From assembly GCA_945862025.1 (NCBI GenBank), contig CAMAWU010000010.1, forward strand, positions 1-34,208: a DNA stretch of 34,208 nucleotides. Direction: 5' to 3'. The notes beneath the pieces were generated by a model. The model was given only the letters and a program-made list of their open reading frames with translations. It searched no databases and was not told the DNA's origin. Below, piece by piece: positions 7,738 through 15,190 of the stretch (positions are counted from its first letter, which is position 1; each line of letters begins with the position of its first letter). The translations under genes were made by a program, and so were the position numbers. This stretch comes from Ferrithrix thermotolerans DSM 19514 (GTDB lineage: Bacteria; Actinomycetota; Acidimicrobiia; Acidimicrobiales; Ilumatobacteraceae).

Positions 7738-8781
7738 CTAATTAATCAAGTCGTGCGCCAACGGGGTGCCGCGGGCGATATCTTTTTTTGCTTTTTTGCC
7801 GAGAGCTTGTTCATAAAACTTTGGTGCCAGCCCGTAACCAGGTCGAATCGCACGTACGTTACGCTCAGTCAAAGTTTCGCCCGCTTTAATATCTTCAACA
7901 ACATAAAGGCTTCGTCGAAACACAAGAGAAAGTTTCTCTTTTTCGGTTGGCCCATCTTGAATTATGCCAAGCGACTGCCATGCTCGTTCGGTTTCAATCA
8001 CAAGTTGCGCCATCTCGGCTGGTTCCATTGAAAATGTGCTGTCGACTCCACCGTCTGCACGATCAAGCGTGAAATGCTTTTCAATCACTGTTGCGCCAAG
8101 CGCGACGGCTGCGACTGAAACTCCGATGCCCATAGTGTGATCTGAGATACCAATTTCACAGCCATATCGTTTTCGCATTTCTGGAATCGTCAGAACATTT
8201 GAGTCGTCCGGTGTAGACGGATAAGTGCTCGTGCACTTCAGTAACACCAAGTCTTTACATCCAGCCGCGCGTGCAGCCTCAACTGTCTCGTCAAGTTCGA
8301 CAAAAGTCGTCATGCCAGTTGAGATAATCATTGGTTTGCCTGTTGCTGCAACTCGCCGAATCAGCGGTAGATCAGTATTTTCAAAAGATGCAATTTTGTA
8401 ACACGGAACATTGAGTTGCTCTAAATAATCAACTGCCGTGTCATCAAACGGCGTGCTGAATGCAATCATTCCATGTTGGTGCGCGCGATCAAAGATTGGC
8501 TTGTGCCACTCCCATGGCGTGTAGGCCTTTTCATAAAGTTCATAAAGCGATGAACCCTTCCAAAGACTCTTCGGATCAGAGATAAAAAATTCACGCTCAC
8601 GGATATCAAGTGTCATCGTCTCGGCCGTATAGGTCTGGATCTTAATAGCGTGCGCGCCAGCCTTCGCCGCCGCATCAACAATCTCAAGTGCTCGTTCTAA
8701 CGACTGATTGTGATTGCCCGACATCTCAGCAATCACCAACGGCGCACTCCCCGCCCCTACTTCTCGCCCACCAAATTTCAT
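7738..8781 (-). CDS. pseI: Pseudaminic acid synthase
   Basis: The 347-residue protein of the NeuB/NeuB-like synthase family condenses the 2,4-diacetamido-trideoxy sugar with phosphoenolpyruvate to form the nine-carbon acid. The N-terminal barrel shows APLVIAEMSGNHNQSLERAL, IKIQTYTAETMTLD and YTPWEWH, which are hallmarks of PseI rather than sialic acid (NeuB) or legionaminic acid synthases. EKHFTLDRADGGVDSTFS is the metal/PEP region. A C-terminal SAF (antifreeze-like) domain spans about residues 285-345. The start overlaps the pseG-pseH stop as ATGA, indicating translational coupling. It is the last gene of the nonulosonate operon. Confidence 0.93.
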   Translation of the reverse strand: MKFGGREVGAGSAPLVIAEMSGNHNQSLERALEIVDAAAKAGAHAIKIQTYTAETMTLDIREREFFISDPKSLWKGSSLYELYEKAYTPWEWHKPIFDRAHQHGMIAFSTPFDDTAVDYLEQLNVPCYKIASFENTDLPLIRRVAATGKPMIISTGMTTFVELDETVEAARAAGCKDLVLLKCTSTYPSTPDDSNVLTIPEMRKRYGCEIGISDHTMGIGVSVAAVALGATVIEKHFTLDRADGGVDSTFSMEPAEMAQLVIETERAWQSLGIIQDGPTEKEKLSLVFRRSLYVVEDIKAGETLTERNVRAIRPGYGLAPKFYEQALGKKAKKDIARGTPLAHDLIN

Positions 8782-10289
8782 TTACTAACCACCACGACCA
8801 TGTCTCCCAATTGGTATTCCAAAATCTCTGAATTATTTATCGATGTCTCAACGAACCCTAGTGTCCTGAATACAGACCATGAACGCACATTGGCTTTCTT
8901 GACTTGCGCCTTTAACAAGTGCGAATTTTGAATACGGAAAGCTTTAATTGCAACTTCGACTGCGGTTGCGGCCCAACCACGACCGCGCACTAACTCGTCT
9001 AATGAGTAATTAATTTCTGCAGTTTTATCCACTATTTCAAATCGAATCTGCCCGACCGGTAAATCTGAGGCCTCAAGCACATACATCTCAGTTGATTCTG
9101 AGTTGATCTTTTCGGTGAACCAATTCTGATGCCTAGTCCACTCGATATCAGCCGAATCCAAAGAGTTCTCGCGAACCTGAGGATCATTAGCCCAATTAAA
9201 ATAATCTATACAGTCGTGCGTTGTTGCGAGCCGGACTTTCAATTCACCTACTGAGGTGGGACACATCGCTTCTGCAACTCGCATGCAACCTTTACCGTCA
9301 ACAACAATTTGTGATTTAACTGAAGATGCTCTAAGTGCAGACTGCGTCTTCAAGAACTCGCGTACCGCACTAGCAACTGATTCATTAGTAACTTCAGATT
9401 GCGGGCCGAGATAACGAACGAAACCTTCTCTCGCTAGCTTCTCGCATGTTGGGACTTGATTCTCAGCAATGCTGACAATAATTGATGGCACACCAAGACA
9501 CATTCGCTCCCAAGTAGTCGTGCCGCCAGCGCCAATTGCAAGGTCTGAATTACTCATAATTTTCGCAAACTCATCGCCAGATTCGTGAAACTGGATATTC
9601 ATATCGTATTGATTTGTCGATCCTGATTTAAAATTTAGGTTCTGTGCACCAATTACGACATCAATTACTAAATCCGAAAACTCGTCGCCGCTCAATGCAT
9701 CAAGAACTGTTTTCGTTAAATTTTTCGGATCAGAGCCGCCGCAAAACACAAATATGCGCTTCAACTTATTTTTTGGCACCATCGAAACTTCGCGTATTTT
9801 TGCAAAAACTGAATTTAGCATTGCATATTTTGGGCCGATTAAAAACTCACATGTATCCGGCACCTGCCGATTAAAAGTCTCAACTGTGCGATCCGAGTAA
9901 TTCTGATCAATTAACAAATCACAATCGTGGTGCCGATCAGCGAGGTCTTCAATAACAGCAATTTTTTCAACGAAAGGCTGAACCGCGGTCTCCCACTGCG
10001 AGCCGAGAGAGTAATTATCCAGAACTACCCAATCTGGACGCACCCCTGCAAGTGATTCAATAAATTCGGACGCATCAACGCTCTGCAAAATCACATCAGT
10101 TGATCGGGGTAGCAAAACTGTGCGAAACAATTTCTCTTCAAGGGACGAAATGCCTGCGCCGTCAAGATCTCTGCAGACAAAAGTTACATCGTTACCTCGC
10201 AAGCGAAGCTCTTCAGCAAGGTTCGTACACCTTGAAAGATGTCCAAACCCAATCTCGCGCGAGGCATCAACCCTGAAAACTACAAACAT
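8778..10289 (-). CDS. Fused PseG nucleotide-sugar hydrolase and PseH N-acetyltransferase
   Basis: At 503 residues this protein joins two enzymes that are usually separate. Residues about 1-340 match PseG, the UDP-sugar hydrolase that removes UDP from the diacetamido-altropyranose intermediate: RVDASREIGFGHLSRC carries the conserved His, and AIGAGGTTTWERMCLGVPS is the GT-B-like nucleotide site. Residues about 345-500 are a GNAT acetyltransferase resembling PseH (LKVRLATTHDCIDYFNWANDP, WFTEKI, GQIRFEI, RGRGWAATAVEVAI, NVRSWSVFRTLGF), which N-acetylates the 4-amino group. PseH acts just before PseG in the pathway, so fusion would link consecutive steps. It sits between the acetamidino module and pseI. 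Both domains look intact. Confidence 0.88.
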   Translation of the reverse strand: MFVVFRVDASREIGFGHLSRCTNLAEELRLRGNDVTFVCRDLDGAGISSLEEKLFRTVLLPRSTDVILQSVDASEFIESLAGVRPDWVVLDNYSLGSQWETAVQPFVEKIAVIEDLADRHHDCDLLIDQNYSDRTVETFNRQVPDTCEFLIGPKYAMLNSVFAKIREVSMVPKNKLKRIFVFCGGSDPKNLTKTVLDALSGDEFSDLVIDVVIGAQNLNFKSGSTNQYDMNIQFHESGDEFAKIMSNSDLAIGAGGTTTWERMCLGVPSIIVSIAENQVPTCEKLAREGFVRYLGPQSEVTNESVASAVREFLKTQSALRASSVKSQIVVDGKGCMRVAEAMCPTSVGELKVRLATTHDCIDYFNWANDPQVRENSLDSADIEWTRHQNWFTEKINSESTEMYVLEASDLPVGQIRFEIVDKTAEINYSLDELVRGRGWAATAVEVAIKAFRIQNSHLLKAQVKKANVRSWSVFRTLGFVETSINNSEILEYQLGDMVVVVSK

Positions 10290-10368
10290 AAAAAGATCTC
10301 AACGTGTTTAGAATCTAAAAAAAACTCGCCACGACAGAAACCGAAAGCACACCGAAAAGACCCGACGC

Positions 10369-11130
10369 TCACAAACTTACCCTCATCGGGAAACCATCCT
10401 TGATGAGATCCTGCTTTATCCCGTTTGGGGTTAGTTCAGTGAAATGGAAAATGCTTGCCGCTGCGATTGCTGATGTTGATGTGTTTTTGAGAACATCAGC
10501 CATATGGCCTGAATTTCCGGCACCGCCAGAGGCAATCACAGGGACGTTCACCGAGTTGCAAACAACATCAATAAGTCCTAGGTCGTACCCGCCCATTGTC
10601 CCGTCTTTATCTATTGATGTAATCAAAATCTCGCCAGACCCACGGTCTGCCAACTCCTTTGCCCAAACTTCCGGCGCTATACCCGTTGAGACTTGCCCCG
10701 AGTTTCTCATGCACTCCCATCCACCATCAATCAAACGTGCATCAATACTTGCAACGAGGCATTGTGAACCAAATTGACTCGACGCCTTGCTCATCAACTC
10801 TGGATCCAAGAACAACGATGTATTTATTGCAACTTTATCGGCACCAGCCTCTAACAACTTCTCAATATGTTCCAACTTTGAAATCCCCCCACCAACTGTA
10901 AGTGGCACAAAACATTCTGCGGCGATTTCCTTAATCAGCGAATAATTGGGTTCATAACCGATAGTCGATGCGACTACATCACATAAAATTAGTTCATCAA
11001 CATCTCTTGAGTTGTAGACTTTTATAGCTGGATGGACTGGCCCGACCCGTCTCGAGTTTCCAAAATTCACACCCTTCACCAGCCCAATATCTTTCCAAAG
11101 CAATGTTGGGATCAATCGTGTTTTCAACAT
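10369..11130 (-). CDS. HisF-like (AglZ/HisF2) acetamidino-modification protein
   Basis: The 253-residue barrel is homologous to the cyclase subunit of imidazole glycerol phosphate synthase (RLIPTLLWKDIGLVKGVNF, LTVGGGI, SIDARL, GEILITSIDKDGTMGGYD). The catalytic Asp of true HisF, in RIIPCLDV, is replaced by Leu here (IPTLLW), while the second Asp (SIDAR) remains. It therefore probably does not make histidine. Its neighbours, an N-acetyl-sugar amidotransferase and a HisH-like glutaminase, define the acetamidino-modification module of surface sugars. In this module the HisH/HisF pair is thought to channel ammonia. It overlaps the HisH-like gene by seven bases. A 79-base gap to pseG-pseH follows. 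Confidence 0.85.
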   Translation of the reverse strand: MLKTRLIPTLLWKDIGLVKGVNFGNSRRVGPVHPAIKVYNSRDVDELILCDVVASTIGYEPNYSLIKEIAAECFVPLTVGGGISKLEHIEKLLEAGADKVAINTSLFLDPELMSKASSQFGSQCLVASIDARLIDGGWECMRNSGQVSTGIAPEVWAKELADRGSGEILITSIDKDGTMGGYDLGLIDVVCNSVNVPVIASGGAGNSGHMADVLKNTSTSAIAAASIFHFTELTPNGIKQDLIKDGFPMRVSL

Positions 11131-11753
11131 AATTCAACTTCGCAGAAATTCTTGAGAAGTAGTCTTCCTGCTTTAGAACTTTTCTCTGGATGAAATTGTG
11201 TTCCAAAAATATTGCCATGTTCAATAGAAGAAATATACTGCAAGCCATATTCAAAATTCGAGGAGACAATTGAATCATCTGCTGAATCAAAGACATAACT
11301 ATGACTGAAATAAAAATCAGTCATCGAAGGAATACCTTTCAGAAGAATACTTTCTTGATTTATAACCACTGAGTTCCAACCAATATGTGGGACTCTCAAT
11401 TCTTGGCTTGGAAATTTTCGGATGGTACCTTTTAAAAAAGACAAGCCACTAACCACTCCGCCCTCAGACCCGATTTCAGCAAATAGTTGCATCCCGAGAC
11501 AAATGCCTAAAATTGGTGTGCGTTTCTCAATAACTACATGACGGAGGGCATCGAACAAGCCGCGTTCATGAATCCTCCTCATCCCTTCACCAAAGGATCC
11601 TTGACCTGGAAAAATCAGCCGAGATTTTCCACTCAATTCACTTGGATCAGAAATAGTCTTCGGCATAAAACCGAGATTTAATATCGCTCTGCTGATTGAG
11701 CCTAAATTAGAAATACCACAATCAATGATCCCAATTTCTTTTTGAACATTCAC
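11124..11753 (-). CDS. HisH-like glutamine amidotransferase of the acetamidino module
   Basis: The 209-residue class I glutamine amidotransferase has a complete triad: Cys in PILGICLGMQLF, and His plus Glu in GTQFHPEKSS. IIDCGISNLGSISRAI at the N-terminus and HIGWNSV are typical of HisH. It should release ammonia from glutamine. Partnering with the adjacent HisF-like barrel would deliver ammonia to the PseA-type amidotransferase for acetamidino formation. The start is GTG, seven bases after the pseA stop, and the 3' end overlaps the hisF-like gene. A histidine-biosynthesis role is unlikely because no other his gene is here and the partner lacks a catalytic Asp. Confidence 0.87.
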   Translation of the reverse strand: MNVQKEIGIIDCGISNLGSISRAILNLGFMPKTISDPSELSGKSRLIFPGQGSFGEGMRRIHERGLFDALRHVVIEKRTPILGICLGMQLFAEIGSEGGVVSGLSFLKGTIRKFPSQELRVPHIGWNSVVINQESILLKGIPSMTDFYFSHSYVFDSADDSIVSSNFEYGLQYISSIEHGNIFGTQFHPEKSSKAGRLLLKNFCEVELC

Positions 11754-11760
11754 CCTAATT

Positions 11761-12909
11761 TTAGGCTAACCAATCTTTCCGCTTTTGAAGATTTCCGTTC
11801 TCATCCTTAATCAGATTACCCTCCAAATCTGATGCAAAAAGTTCGCGATTAGTAAACCGATCACAAACTGCTACAAAATCGTCTACGGACATTTCAAGGG
11901 GCTTAAGAATTTGCTCCAACGTTTTTCCCAGATAGGACCACGGAAATCTGCCGTCACGCTCCCTGACTAGTCGTAATCCTTCATCGCGAGTCATTCTTCC
12001 TCGACGAATATGTAATGAAGCGATGTCAGTAGCTCTTCCAAATCCGAACTTCAAGTATTTGAAGTAGTCATGAATTCCCTGCTGGTAATTATCCAAATTT
12101 TCATAATTACCAATCGAACCTTCAATGTCAGCAGAATAAGGCAAGAACCCGGAGTCGGAAGCACACTTATAATTTTCAAAACCGTCCCAAGGGAGAAACT
12201 GTCCTAAAAAAATCGCGCTAACCCTGCTTTTTGATAATTCGTCTAAAGTGGGGTATTCGTACGGCACCAAGTTTTTTTTCGGGATCTTATAAGTTTCAGA
12301 TAAGTCCGAGACTCGCAGTCCTAGCAATCCGCCAAACTCTTCCATCCAACGACGATCCATTACATTTGCCTTTGCAGCCAAGTCAGGACCCCCGAACTCG
12401 TTTTGCGGATTTTCACCATAGATGATTAAGCCAACTTCATATTGGGATGCAACTTTGAATGGGATAGTAAAAATACCTACATGTTCCGGCCATTGAATAT
12501 CTCCTACCTCATTTAGACAGAGCCTGTTGAGTTTTCTTCTCACAAGAGGGTTTGGCGAAACTTGCAAATGATCAACACCCAAATTCTTTAGATTCTCAAT
12601 ATTTTTCCGACCAAGTTCAGATTCATCACATGTGGTCGCAGTAACACACAGCGGGTTCATACCAAATTCGAGCATTTTTATAACTTGGAACGTACTGTCC
12701 TTTCCGCCGCTGACTCCGATTAAACAGTCCCAGTAACCATCGCTTCGGCGATAAGTTTCTAAAATCTTTAACAATTCTGCTCTTCGTTTATCCCAATCGA
12801 TGTTTGGTCGATCAAAATAAGCAGTGCACGCAGTACATACCCCTTCTTCATCAAAATACAGATCAGGTTTACTTGACGGCAGCAGACAATTAACGCAAAG
12901 TCGAATCAT
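11761..12909 (-). CDS. pseA: N-acetyl sugar amidotransferase (PseA/WbpG family)
   Basis: The 382-residue protein opens with a zinc-ribbon-like Cys set (RLCVNCLLPSSKPD, then GVCTACTAYF). An ATP-pyrophosphatase PP-loop GVSGGKDSTFQV follows near residues 64-75. This is the architecture of WbpG/PseA/LegG-like N-acetyl sugar amidotransferases, which convert an acetamido group into an acetamidino group using ammonia and ATP. Within a pse operon, its likely product is an acetamidino form of pseudaminic acid, as known for PseA in Campylobacter flagellin glycosylation. HisH/HisF-like genes follow immediately. Upstream lie 295 bases with only a degenerate reading frame, separating it from pseF. Confidence 0.87.
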   Translation of the reverse strand: MIRLCVNCLLPSSKPDLYFDEEGVCTACTAYFDRPNIDWDKRRAELLKILETYRRSDGYWDCLIGVSGGKDSTFQVIKMLEFGMNPLCVTATTCDESELGRKNIENLKNLGVDHLQVSPNPLVRRKLNRLCLNEVGDIQWPEHVGIFTIPFKVASQYEVGLIIYGENPQNEFGGPDLAAKANVMDRRWMEEFGGLLGLRVSDLSETYKIPKKNLVPYEYPTLDELSKSRVSAIFLGQFLPWDGFENYKCASDSGFLPYSADIEGSIGNYENLDNYQQGIHDYFKYLKFGFGRATDIASLHIRRGRMTRDEGLRLVRERDGRFPWSYLGKTLEQILKPLEMSVDDFVAVCDRFTNRELFASDLEGNLIKDENGNLQKRKDWLA

Positions 12910-12944
12910 AAACCTAATTTATCATCAATCCTTAGTTTGGTCAC

Positions 12945-13200
12945 TTAGAGATGACGCATGGTGACAATATGCGAAGTTCGGCATGATGCAAATAATGCAA
13001 TACACCCATCAAGTATTTCGGTAGTAAAATCGTGTCGGAAATTAGATGCAATGTAAAAAGCATCATCTCTGACCTCTAAGTCTGATTGCATCGTTTCAAC
13101 TGATCTCCGCAGCGATTCCAGCCTCTTTTGGACAAGGCGATCTCAAACCTCTTGGATTAAGGCCAAAAATTTCCTTGCAGGTTCTATTTCTTTCAGCCAC
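12945..13200 (-). pseudogene. Degenerate or unusual small ORF between pseF and pseA
   Basis: The gap holds a protein-like reading frame that no track ORF covers. Reading the minus strand after pseF gives a helical segment (KWLKEIEPARKFLALIQEV), then an in-frame TGA at 13143-13145, then 65 codons in the same frame (DRLVQKRLESLRRSVETM..., ...SNFRHDFTTEIL) to a TAA at 12945. A good ribosome site (AAGGAG, overlapping the pseF end) stands seven bases before a GTG at 13200, but that GTG is in a neighbouring frame and yields only about 34 codons. A 48-codon ORF could start at an internal ATG. I recognise no family. It looks like a recently broken coiled-coil gene, or alternatively two tiny ORFs. Confidence 0.35.
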
Positions 13201-13204
13201 TTAA

Positions 13205-13894
13205 TTACTCCTTAATCTGATTTATGAATTTAACTTCGGCTGAAAGCCATTGCTTTTCGGTATCAATGTCTTGAACTCTACTTGAATCAATGAAGATGCC
13301 AATTGAATCTGCGCCGATTATTGGTTTGTCTGATTGCCAAGATCCAACTTTGCCCCAGTAAAACTGTGCTGCATCGCAAAAAATGCCAGGCAGATCTTGA
13401 GATCGCACTGAACAATTTTCAGGAAACAACATCTTGACCCGTCCATCACCGCTCTTTGTAAATGAACGAAAGACAACGGGGTCAAGATTGGTCATCGCAA
13501 AAGTGAAACTTGCGGCGCTTGAATCTAACTTAGTCAAACCTTCAATAAGTAAATCAACGGTCAAAAACACTGCAGTTGGATAAATACAACATATCTGACT
13601 TGCGAAATCTCTTTCAAGCCCGATCTCGGAAATCGCATGTTGAACAACCGACTTTGTGTCTGCAAAATCATCAGCCAACTTACTGGGTCTAACAAACGGT
13701 ACTGTTGCCCCAATACTTCTGGAAAACTGTGTGATTTCATCATCGTCGGTTGAAACAATCACCTTGTCAAATAACCCACTTTCAAGTGCTGCCCCGATTG
13801 GCCATGCGATAATTGGCTTACCTGCAAATTCGCGGATATTTTTTCTGGGTATGCGCTTGCTTCCACCTCGCGCGGGAATAATAGCAATACGCAT
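13205..13894 (-). CDS. pseF: Pseudaminic acid cytidylyltransferase
   Basis: The 229-residue nucleotidyltransferase begins MRIAIIPARGGSKRIPRKNI, the CTP-binding signature of CMP-nonulosonate synthetases. VIVSTDDDEI, CIYPTAVFL and FCDAAQFYWGK follow. The FCDAAQFYWG stretch and short length favour PseF over CMP-Neu5Ac synthetase. It activates the nonulosonic acid as CMP-sugar for a glycosyltransferase that is not seen in this window. The gene lies nine bases after pseC, so both are co-transcribed. An AAGGAG overlapping its end could serve whatever was encoded next. Confidence 0.92.
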   Translation of the reverse strand: MRIAIIPARGGSKRIPRKNIREFAGKPIIAWPIGAALESGLFDKVIVSTDDDEITQFSRSIGATVPFVRPSKLADDFADTKSVVQHAISEIGLERDFASQICCIYPTAVFLTVDLLIEGLTKLDSSAASFTFAMTNLDPVVFRSFTKSGDGRVKMLFPENCSVRSQDLPGIFCDAAQFYWGKVGSWQSDKPIIGADSIGIFIDSSRVQDIDTEKQWLSAEVKFINQIKE

Positions 13895-13903
13895 CGGTGT
13901 TGG

Positions 13904-15079
13904 TTAAAAAATCGTTTGGTGGCCGAGAGGTGTCATTAATTTCTTGACTACATCAATTTGTTGATCATCGGTTAACAACGGGAACATCGGCAGGCTGATT
14001 GCCTCGGAGTAATACTTTTCGGCTTCAAGAAAGTGACTCTTATCAAATCCCATCGCTGCGTAATATGGCTGGCGATAAACCGGAATGTAATGCAGATTTG
14101 CTAAAACTCCGTTAGCGCGCAAACGCTCGAAAACTTCGCGATGCGTGGTCTTCATTGCGGCAAAATCTGGCCGAACAATATAAAGATGAAACGAAGAGTA
14201 GGTATGCGGGTCTTGCCACGGAGTCTGAACTGGCTGACTTGCGAACAACAAATCATATTGCCGTGCAAGTTGTTGACGACGCTCAACATATTCATCAAGA
14301 CGATCCATCTGGCTAGCGCCGAGCGCCGCATAAATGTCTGTCATGCGGTAATTGAAACCCAATTCAAGTTGCTCGTAATACCAAAGACCGTCAGAGGGTT
14401 TGGTCATTTGCGAAGCATCACGCGTGACACCATGACTTCGCAAGCGCACCATCAAATCACCAAGCACTCTGTCATTCGTAACTGCAACTCCGCCCTCACC
14501 CGAAGTCACTATCTTGACCGGATGAAAACTAAAAACTGCAATATCGCTATACCGGCAGTTACCAACAGGCTCGCCGAGATATTTGGCTCCAATCGCGTGT
14601 GATGCATCTTCGATTACTTTGAATCCGTATTGTTTCGCCAACGCACCAATCGCTTTCATGTCACACGATTGGCCCGCCAAGTGCACGGGGATAACAACCT
14701 TCGGCAAGCGCCCACTCTTCTGCGCAACCTCAAGTTTTTCGGCGAGGCGATCGGAACTCATGTTGTATGTCTTCGGGTCGATATCTACAAAATCAACATC
14801 TGCTCCGCAATAACGCGCGCAATTTGCACTCGCCACAAAAGTAATCGGGCTAGTCCAAACAAGGTCACCAACGCCAACGCCAAGTGCCATGCACGCAATA
14901 TGTAACGCTGAAGTCGCGCTATTCACGGCAGTGGCCGTCGCGACGCCGCAATATTCGGCGACCACGCGCTCAAAAATTGGCACCATCGGACCTTGAGTCA
15001 AATAGTCAGACTGCAAAACCTCGACGACAGCCTTAATGTCTGCCGCTGTGATCTCTTGTCGGCCGTATGGAATTGTCAT
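13904..15079 (-). CDS. pseC: UDP-4-amino-4,6-dideoxy-N-acetyl-altrosamine transaminase
   Basis: This PLP-dependent DegT/DnrJ/EryC1/StrS aminotransferase of about 391 residues starts MTIPYGRQEITAADI. I prefer ATG 15079 over the ORF-track TTG at 15121, because AAGGA sits seven bases upstream and family homology begins with PYGRQ. The signature QSDYLTQGPMVPIFE, ATAVNSATSALHIA, the conserved ICP-like region IEDASHAIGA and the Schiff-base Lys in FSFHPVKIVTSGEGG match PseC. It aminates the C4 keto sugar made by PseB. pseB is not in the window, so it must be elsewhere. This is the first gene of the nonulosonate operon. Confidence 0.92.
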   Translation of the reverse strand: MTIPYGRQEITAADIKAVVEVLQSDYLTQGPMVPIFERVVAEYCGVATATAVNSATSALHIACMALGVGVGDLVWTSPITFVASANCARYCGADVDFVDIDPKTYNMSSDRLAEKLEVAQKSGRLPKVVIPVHLAGQSCDMKAIGALAKQYGFKVIEDASHAIGAKYLGEPVGNCRYSDIAVFSFHPVKIVTSGEGGVAVTNDRVLGDLMVRLRSHGVTRDASQMTKPSDGLWYYEQLELGFNYRMTDIYAALGASQMDRLDEYVERRQQLARQYDLLFASQPVQTPWQDPHTYSSFHLYIVRPDFAAMKTTHREVFERLRANGVLANLHYIPVYRQPYYAAMGFDKSHFLEAEKYYSEAISLPMFPLLTDDQQIDVVKKLMTPLGHQTIF

Positions 15080-15147
15080 CGGGGGGGTCCTTAACGCTCT
15101 ACCAAACGATACAAGCGTCAAGCATCCAGGTCTCGGAAGCCCCGATA

Positions 15148-15172
15148 AAACCTGACTAAATTAGTCGGGTAT
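15148..15172. promoter_or_regulatory. IscR/Rrf2-like operator palindrome
   Basis: The segment contains GACTAAATTAGTCGGGTAT preceded by AAACCT. This matches nearly every position of the type 1 IscR consensus ATASYYGACTRWWWYAGTCRRSTAT, as I recall it; one base in the left ATA departs. It lies 19-43 bases before the DUF4395 start, overlapping the expected -35 region. An Rrf2-family Fe-S or redox sensor could therefore repress that gene. The upstream pseC promoter would be less directly covered. The regulator itself is not in the window. Confidence 0.5.
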
Positions 15173-15177
15173 AGGGG

Positions 15178-15183
15178 TAGGCT
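15178..15183 (+). promoter_or_regulatory. Candidate -10 element (TAGGCT) for DUF4395 gene
   Basis: TAGGCT ends seven bases before the ATG at 15191, which would give a leaderless transcript. The IscR-like palindrome covers the area where a -35 should be, so the two signals together read as a repressible promoter. No canonical -35 is seen. Confidence 0.35.
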
Positions 15184-15190
15184 GGGGCGC

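Noticed and set aside
10305-10330. TTTAGA/TCTAAA inverted repeat with an A-run as a terminator
   Set aside because: On the minus strand, where the flanking genes are transcribed, the T-run precedes the hairpin instead of following it, so it does not fit an intrinsic terminator; the operon probably continues.
10369-11753. Histidine biosynthesis genes hisF and hisH
   Set aside because: The HisF-like protein lacks a catalytic Asp and the pair sits between pseA and pseG-pseH; this is the acetamidino-modification version.
13143-13145. Selenocysteine codon
   Set aside because: No SECIS-like hairpin directly after the TGA was recognised and no selenoprotein family matches; gene decay is simpler.
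14141-14602. 153-residue plus-strand ORF
   Set aside because: It is a shadow of pseC on the opposite strand, with Arg/His/Asn-rich unstructured translation and no ribosome site.
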